A DNA stretch of 64,000 bases from the NCBI RefSeq assembly GCF_036320965.1, contig NC_092225.1:60404108-60468107 (forward strand), in the 5' to 3' direction. Made by a program: the position numbers and the translations under genes. The DNA is from Panulirus ornatus (taxonomy: Eukaryota; Arthropoda; Malacostraca; Decapoda; Palinuridae). The notes beneath the pieces are model-generated. The model saw nothing but the letters and a program-made list of their open reading frames with translations, ran no database searches and was not told the DNA's origin. Shown piece after piece: positions 59,535 to 64,000 of this stretch (positions are counted from its first letter, which is position 1; each line of letters begins with the position of its first letter).

Positions 59535-59538
<4 letters not shown>
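56668..59538 (+). pseudogene. LINE-1w copy M, most complete 5' end, includes the endonuclease, multiply broken
   Basis: The only copy that keeps the AP-type endonuclease. Coding resemblance starts near 56668 (CLNV-like). It continues with LDVLALSETELKGKGEEWFG (catalytic Glu region), VGKMTSAREGVALLL, RLIWVKLKVDGERWVIIDAY and AYAPEHEKNDHE. After a frameshift near 57020 come VIVMGGLSEKVSN, where the usual GDxN metal-binding motif is damaged, RRDGQRA, a stop at 57276, and GGMSDHYLVEAKVKI with the conserved SDH. Pre-RT and RT blocks follow in several frames: TEHQTGEEQCGLRSGRGCVD, AFMYLEKAYDRVNRDVL, LLFADETALVTDS (second Asp of FADD changed to Glu) and FRYLGVDLAADGTM, then the C-terminal block to GRPNWRWKNGVKKIL. 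It is truncated at VNY by a TA tract. The damaged endonuclease and RT sites rule out activity. Older group (MQSV, SHRMGEG). Confidence 0.9.

Positions 59539-59627
<89 letters not shown>
59539..59627. repeat. (TA)n microsatellite
   Basis: A TA tract of about 88 bp between the broken 3' end of LINE copy M and the tail of inverted SINE-w copy 7. Confidence 0.98.
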
Positions 59628-59629
<2 letters not shown>

Positions 59630-59863
59630 TTTTTTCTTTTAAACTATTCGCCATTTCCCGCGTCAGCGAGGTAGCGTTAGGAACAGAGGACTGGACCTTT
59701 TTTGGAATATCCTCACCTGGCCCCCTCTGTTCCTTCTTTTGGAAAATTAAAAAAAAACGAGAGGGGAGGATTTCCAGCCCCCCGCTCCCTCCCCTTTTAG
59801 TCGCCTTCTACGACACGCAGGGAATACGTCGGAAGTATTCTTACTCCCCTATCCCCAGGGATA
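59628..59863 (-). mobile_element. SINE-w copy 7, full length, minus strand
   Basis: On the minus strand it begins ATCCCTGGGGATAGGGGAGT at 59863 and ends CGCTACCTCGCTGACGCGGG then AAATGGCGAATAGTTTAAAA. It matches copies 2 and 4 closely, including GTCGTAGAAGGCGACTAAAA. Confidence 0.9.
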
Positions 59864-59912
59864 AGATATATGCGATGAAATGTATAGGCATGCATATGTG
59901 CGTGTGTGGACC
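59864..59912 (+). mobile_element. Detached piece of LINE-1w long 3' UTR
   Basis: GATGAAATGTATAGGCATGC and ATATGTGCGTGTGTGG match the TG/TA-rich part of the long UTR (compare 2368-2400). This suggests SINE-w copy 7 and its TA tract now replace the LINE's ORF end and proximal UTR. Confidence 0.7.
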
Positions 59913-59928
59913 ACTTATCTATGATATC

Positions 59929-60278
59929 ATGAAGGTGAAATCGCACTTCAGTAGGAGTTCATACAATTTTATCTAACATGTAATTTTTCTGTACATGTGG
60001 CACGGCATGTTTCATGGAGACAATCTACCTCATCAGGTGCCAGTACTTAACAAGATTATCTAAATCCCAACATCACACTTGGTTCCCGCCGTACAACACC
60101 AATTTTTCTAGGCCAAGCACTACCGTTGTGTGGCGGGAACCAAGCATGATGTTGGGATTTAGAAAACTGGCACCTGATGAGGTGGATTGTCTCCACGAAA
60201 CATGTCGTGCCACATGTACAGAAAAATTACATGTTAGATGAAATTGCATGAAATACTGGAGTGCGATTTCACCTTCAT
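59929..60278. mobile_element. Fold-back element, about 350 bp, near-perfect inverted arms
   Basis: The left arm starts ATGAAGGTGAAATCGCACTT. The right arm is its near-exact complement, ending AGTGCGATTTCACCTTCAT. Both arms continue through ACATGTAATTTTTCTGTACA, TGGCAC, GACAATC, CATCAGGTGCCAG and GGTTCCCGCC, with a few mismatches and about 15 extra bases in the left arm near 60046. The loop at about 60098-60124 holds TTTTTCTAGGCC. There is no coding sequence. A shorter relative lies at 61117-61224. Confidence 0.88.
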
Positions 60279-60427
60279 ATACAGATAGATAGATAGATTG
60301 ATATAGATATAGATAAATAAACAGATGATGTGGCCATGCCTGCTCTCTGATATCATATTATATTTTCTTTCAGAAATGCTTTTGTGGTCTGTCCTTTCAC
60401 TTGGCTCGAGGTATTCAGCTTTCTCGT
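60279..60427. other. Unclassified sequence with degenerate GATA repeats
   Basis: GATA/GATT repeats at about 60283-60320. Nothing else recognised. Confidence 0.55.
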
Positions 60428-60482
60428 CCACCACCACCACCATCACCACCACCACCATCACCATCATCACCACCACCATCCT
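60428..60482. repeat. (CAC/CAT)n trinucleotide repeat
   Basis: An imperfect CAC-CAT tract. The polyHis, polyThr and polyVal frames through it are artefacts. Confidence 0.93.
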
Positions 60483-60772
60483 CCGAGAGAGAGAGTCTCT
60501 CTCTCCATCAAATCTAACTGGGTGGTTTCTCCCATCGTCGAGGCATCAGCATCCATTATCCTACAGTGGAAGCGCATTATGCATTAGCCTGGGCAGCCCC
60601 TCTAAATGCATCATCCCTTTGCTAGGCTCTTTGCATATGTTCATCTGGTCAGTGCTTACTCCATCAAATTTCTCCACATACATGTGGTCAAAGTCACATC
60701 ACATACATGAACATGATTAATCCCTTCATATGAAACATCCTTACTGGTCGTCCATTAAATCTATTCTCTGGT

Positions 60773-60997
60773 CTACTCTAAGCAACGTTTATTGATGTGT
60801 CTCACCTCATACATGACCCTCGGCAGTCTGAGTGTAGGATACAGTCTTGCATCCAGTCCTTTCTCAGTCATGATCCTGGTGTTTCTGTCTACATGCTCTC
60901 TCTTAGAAAGTCTTCCCACATTCACAAATCTGGTCAATTTAGTTATGCGCAGTGTACTGCGTATGTATTGCTTGTACCATTCTTCCTTCTCGTCCCA

Positions 60998-61000
<3 letters not shown>
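60773..61000 (-). other. Unrecognised open stretch of about 75 codons
   Basis: Leaving out the TA-encoded residues, the minus-strand frame reads WDEKEEWYKQYIRSTLRITK, then LTRFVNVGRLSKREHVDRNT and RIMTEKGLDARLYPTLRLPR before a stop at 60773. Composition is protein-like, with many charged residues and no repeats, but I recognise no family. It could be a fragment of a mobile-element ORF, since a TA tract truncates it exactly as it does the LINEs, or a host exon. It could also be chance. Confidence 0.3.

Positions 61001-61075
<75 letters not shown>
61001..61075. repeat. (TA)n microsatellite
   Basis: A perfect TA tract of about 74 bp bordering the unrecognised open stretch. Confidence 0.98.
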
Positions 61076-61079
<4 letters not shown>

Positions 61080-61116
61080 CATGTTATGTTGATCACACTG
61101 GTGCGTGAAGATAGCT

Positions 61117-61224
61117 ATGAAGGTGCAATCGCAATTTAAGGGGAGTTCAGATACTTTCATGTAAAGAAAAATTACGCTGAATGAAATTATTTGAACTCCT
61201 ACTGAATTGCAATATCACATTCAT
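61117..61224. mobile_element. Short fold-back element, relative of 59929-60278
   Basis: The left end ATGAAGGTGCAATCGCAATT and the right end, reverse-complemented ATGAATGTGATATTGCAATT, are inverted. Both continue through GAGTTCA and ATTT-rich DNA. About 108 bp long, it matches the outer parts of the larger element with the interior missing. Confidence 0.75.
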
Positions 61225-61230
61225 ATACAC

Positions 61231-61300
<70 letters not shown>
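61231..61300. repeat. (TA)n microsatellite
   Basis: A TA tract that ends exactly where LINE copy N begins. Confidence 0.98.
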
Positions 61301-61301
<1 letters not shown>

Positions 61302-61302
<1 letters not shown>

Positions 61303-63686
61303 GGTTTAAAAAGCGAGATATACATAAGTATACTTATGTAAGCAGGAGAGATGGCCAGAGAGCGTTATTGGATTACGTGTTAATTGACAGGCGTGCGAAA
61401 GAGAGACTTTTGGATGTTAATGTGCTGAGAGGTGCAACTGGAGGGATGTCTGATCATTATCTTGTGGAGGCTAAGGTGAAGATTAGTATGGGTTTTCAGA
61501 AAAGAGGAGTGAATGTTGGGGTGAAGAAGGTGGTGAGAGTAAGTGAGCTTGGGAAGGAGACCTGTGTGGGGAAGTACCAGGAGAGACTGTGTACAGAATG
61601 GAAAAAGGTGAGAACAATGGAAGTAAGGGGAGTGGGGGAGGAATGGGATGTATTTAGGGAATCAGTGATGGATTGCGCAAAAGATGCTTGTGGCATGAGA
61701 AGAGTGGGAGGTGGGCTGTTTAGAAAGGGTAGTGAGTGGTGGGATGAAGAAGTAAGAGTATTAGTGAAAGAGAAGAGAGAGGCATTTGGACGATTTTTGC
61801 AGGGAAAAAATGCAATTGAGTGGGAGAAGTATAAAAGAAAGAGACAGGAGGTCAAGAGAAAGGTGCAAGAGGTGAAAAAAAGGGCAAATGAGAGTTGGGG
61901 TGAGAGACTATCAGTAAATTTTAGGGAGAATAAAAAGATGTTCTGGAAGGAGGTAAATAGGGTGCGTAAGACAAGGGAGCAAATGGGAACTTCAGTGAAG
62001 GGCGTAAATGGGGAGGTGATAACAAGTAGTGGTGATGTGAGAAGGAGATGGAATGAGTATTTTGAAGGTTTGTTGAATGTGTCTGATGACAGAGTGGCAG
62101 ATATAGGGTGTTTTGGTCGAGGTGGTGTGCAAAGTGAGAGGGTTAGGGAAAATGATTTGGTAAACAGAGAAGAGGTAGTAAAAGCTTTGCGGAAGATGAA
62201 AGCCGGCAAGGCAGCAGGTTTGGATGGTATTGCAGTGGAATTTATTAAAAAAGGGGGTGACTGTATTGTTGACTGGTTGGTAAGGTTATTTAATGTATGT
62301 ATGACTCATGGTGAGGTGCCTGAGGATTGGCGGAATGCGTGCATAGTGCCATTGTACAAAGGCAAAGGGGATAAGAGTGAGTGCTCAAATTACAGAGGTA
62401 TAAGTTTGTTGAGTATTCCTGGTAAACTATATGGGAGGGTATTGATTGAGAGGGTGAAGGCATGTACAGAGCACCAGATTGGGGAAGAGCAGTGCGGTTT
62501 CAGAAGTGGTAGAGGATGTGTGGATCAGGTGTTTGCTTTGAAGAATGTATGTGAGAAATACTTAGAAAAGCAAATGGATTTGTATGTAGCATTTATGGAT
62601 CTGGAGAAGGCATATGATAGAGTTGATAGAGATGCTCTGTGGAAGGTATTAAGAATATATGGTGTGGGAGGCAAGTTGTTAGAAGCAGTGAAAAGTTTTT
62701 ATCGAGGATGTAAGGCATGTGTACGTGTAGGAAGAGAGGAAAGTGATTGGTTCTCAGTGAATGTAGGTTTGCGGCAGGGGTGTGTGATGTCTCCATGGTT
62801 GTTTAATTTGTTTATGGATGGGGTTGTTAGGGAGGTAAATGCAAGAGTCCTGGAAAGAGGGGCAAGTATGAAGTCTGTTGGGGATGAGAGAGCTTGGGAA
62901 GTGAGTCAGTTGTTGTTCGCTGATGATACAGCGCTGGTGGCTGATTCATGTGAGAAACTGCAGAAGCTGGTGACTGAGTTTGGTAAAGTGTGTGGAAGAA
63001 GAAAGTTAAGAGTAAATGTGAATAAGAGCAAGGTTATTAGGTACAGTAGGGTTGAGGGTCAAGTCAATTGGGAGATGAGTTTGAATGGAGAAAAACTGGA
63101 GGAAGTGAAGTGTTTTAGATATCTGGGAGTGGATCTGTCAGCGGATGGAACCATGGAAGCGGAAGTGGATCATAGGGTGGGGGAGGGGGCGAAAATTTTG
63201 GGAGCCTTGAAAAATGTGTGGAAGTCGAGAACATTATCTCAGAAAGCAAAAATGGGTATGTTTGAAGGAATAGTGGTTCCAACAATGTTGTATGGTTGCG
63301 AGGCGTGGGCTATGGATAGAGTTGTGCGCAGGAGGATGGATGTGCTGGAAATGAGATGTTTGAGGACAATGTGTGGTGTGAGGTGGTTTGATCGAGTAAG
63401 TAACGTAAGGGTAAGAGAGATGTGTGGAAATAAAAAGAGCGTGGTTGAGAGAGCAGAAGAGGGTGTTTTGAAATGGTTTGGGCACATGGAGAGAATGAGT
63501 GAGGAAAGATTGACCAAGAGGATATATGTGTCGGAGGTGGAGGGAACGAGGAGAAGAGGGAGACCAAATTGGAGGTGGAAAGATGGAGTGAAAAAGATTT
63601 TGTGTGATCGGGGCCTGAACATGCAGGAGGGTGAAAGGAGGGCAAGGAATAGAGTGAATTGGAGCGATGTGGTATACAGGGGTTGA
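61302..63686 (+). CDS. LINE-1w ORF2-like protein: end of endonuclease, RT and C-terminal region
   Basis: An open frame of about 794 codons with no native start, because the N-terminus is lost. Residues 1-60: WFKKRDIHKYTYVSRRDGQR, LLDYVLIDRRAKERLL and GGMSDHYLVEAKV (SDH of the AP-type endonuclease). About 200-330: linker with RRRWNEYFEGLLNV and KALRKMKAGKAAGLDGIAVE. About 330-590: RT with MTHGEVPEDWRNACIVPLYK, NYRGISLLSIPGKLYGRVLI, AFMDLEKAYDRVDRDALWK (catalytic Asp), GLRQGCVMSPWLFNLFMDG and LLFADDTALVADS (catalytic Asp pair). About 590-795: CFRYLGVDLSADGTM, MLYGCEAWAMDRVVRRRMDV, RWFDRVSNVRVREMCGNKKS, KWFGHMERMSEERLTKRIYV and GRPNWRWKDGVKKILC. It would nick DNA and copy RNA at the target, but lacks the rest of the endonuclease. 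All RT active-site residues are present. The RTE-like clade is inferred from the C-terminal GCEAW...GHxxRM...GRPxxxWKD layout. Confidence 0.93.
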
Positions 63687-63828
63687 CGTGCTGTCAGTGG
63701 ATTGAATCAAGGCATGTGAAGCGTCTGGGGTAAACCATGGAAAGCTGTGTAGGTATGTATATTTGCGTGTGTGGACGTGTGTATGTACGTGTGTATGGGG
63801 GTTGGGCCATTTCTTTCGTCTGTTTCCT

Positions 63829-63864
63829 CGCGCTACCTCGCAAACGCGGGAGACAGCGACAAAG

Positions 63865-63866
<2 letters not shown>
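63829..63866 (+). promoter_or_regulatory. Predicted 3' tail hairpin of LINE-1w (probable RT recognition site)
   Basis: The RNA can form an outer stem CGCU/AGCG and an inner stem CUCGC/GCGGG around a four-base AAAC loop, just before poly(A). SINE-w keeps the same fold: its outer stem is CGCU/GGCG with a G-U pair, and its inner stem is CUCGC/GCGGG around UAAU. LINE RTs of several families recognise such 3' stem-loops; use here is inferred. Confidence 0.6.

Positions 63867-63907
<41 letters not shown>

Positions 63908-63937
<30 letters not shown>
63908..63937. repeat. (TA)n microsatellite
   Basis: A short TA tract directly after the poly(A) of LINE copy N, so the element is flanked by TA repeats on both sides. 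Confidence 0.97.
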
Positions 63938-63938
<1 letters not shown>

Positions 63939-64000
63939 CCAGCACCTCGAGAGAGCAGTCCCTCTATCAATACAACACAGCTCTTGCAAAAGTCGTGGAT

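Larger units (their letters stand above)
61301..63907 (+). mobile_element. LINE-1w copy N, young short-UTR form, longest intact copy
   Basis: About 2.6 kb. It is 5'-truncated within the endonuclease at the TA tract and contains a continuous ORF (61302-63686). The short UTR (63687-63830) has GGGGTAAACCATGGAAAGCT and TGTGTAGGTATGTATATTTG. The terminal tail at about 63829-63865 has GCGCTACCTCGCAAACGCGG then GAGACAGCGACAAAG. A poly(A) of about 40 bp (63868-63907) is the longest in the window, and TA repeats follow. The long clean poly(A) and intact ORF suggest a recent insertion. Confidence 0.95.

Overview
The window looks like gene-poor, repeat-dominated nuclear DNA from a eukaryote, most likely a decapod crustacean. 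That guess rests on the very high density of long dinucleotide microsatellites (roughly 27 (TA)n, 14 (GA/CT)n and 8 (CA/GT)n tracts by eye), on many copies of an AP-endonuclease-type non-LTR retrotransposon (LINE), and on tRNA-derived SINEs. I recognise no host protein-coding gene, rRNA or functional tRNA. All recognisable coding sequence belongs to mobile elements.

The dominant family, called LINE-1w here, has an endonuclease, a reverse transcriptase (RT) with an FADD active site and a conserved C-terminal region. About fifteen copies lie on both strands. The longest intact frame is at 61302-63686. The fullest but broken copy, with most of the endonuclease, is at 56668-59538. Copies fall into an older group with a long 3' UTR and a younger group with a short, internally deleted 3' UTR and longer open frames. 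A short non-autonomous element, called SINE-w here, occurs about nine times. Its 3' end resembles that of LINE-1w, including a hairpin, so the two probably form a LINE/SINE pair. Both are repeatedly bounded by (TA)n tracts.

Layout. 1-5.6 kb: SINE-w fragment, LINE copy, unique sequence with a 34-bp perfect palindrome. 5.6-7.4 kb: fossil of a second LINE, whose RT segment has become a 41-bp tandem array. 7.5-9.1 kb: LINE copy and a tandemly duplicated tRNA-derived SINE. 9-26 kb: mostly unclassified DNA with microsatellites, decayed minisatellites, one LINE copy (16-18 kb) and a Tigger/pogo-like transposase fossil (about 25 kb). 26-34 kb: a dense nest of LINE-1w and SINE-w copies. 34-37.4 kb: microsatellites, a hAT-type MITE with near-perfect 8-bp target duplications, and a Jockey/CR1-type RT fossil. 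37.4-51.6 kb: a tandem duplication of about 7 kb, in which the last 2.5 kb of the first unit is full of small indels, so it may be an assembly or haplotype artefact. 51.6-56.6 kb: unique DNA and a 78-bp satellite of about 16 units. 56.7-64 kb: two long LINE-1w copies separated by a SINE-w copy, two related fold-back elements and microsatellites.

No genes here work together in a host pathway. The only functional coupling that can be inferred is mobilisation of SINE-w by LINE-1w protein.
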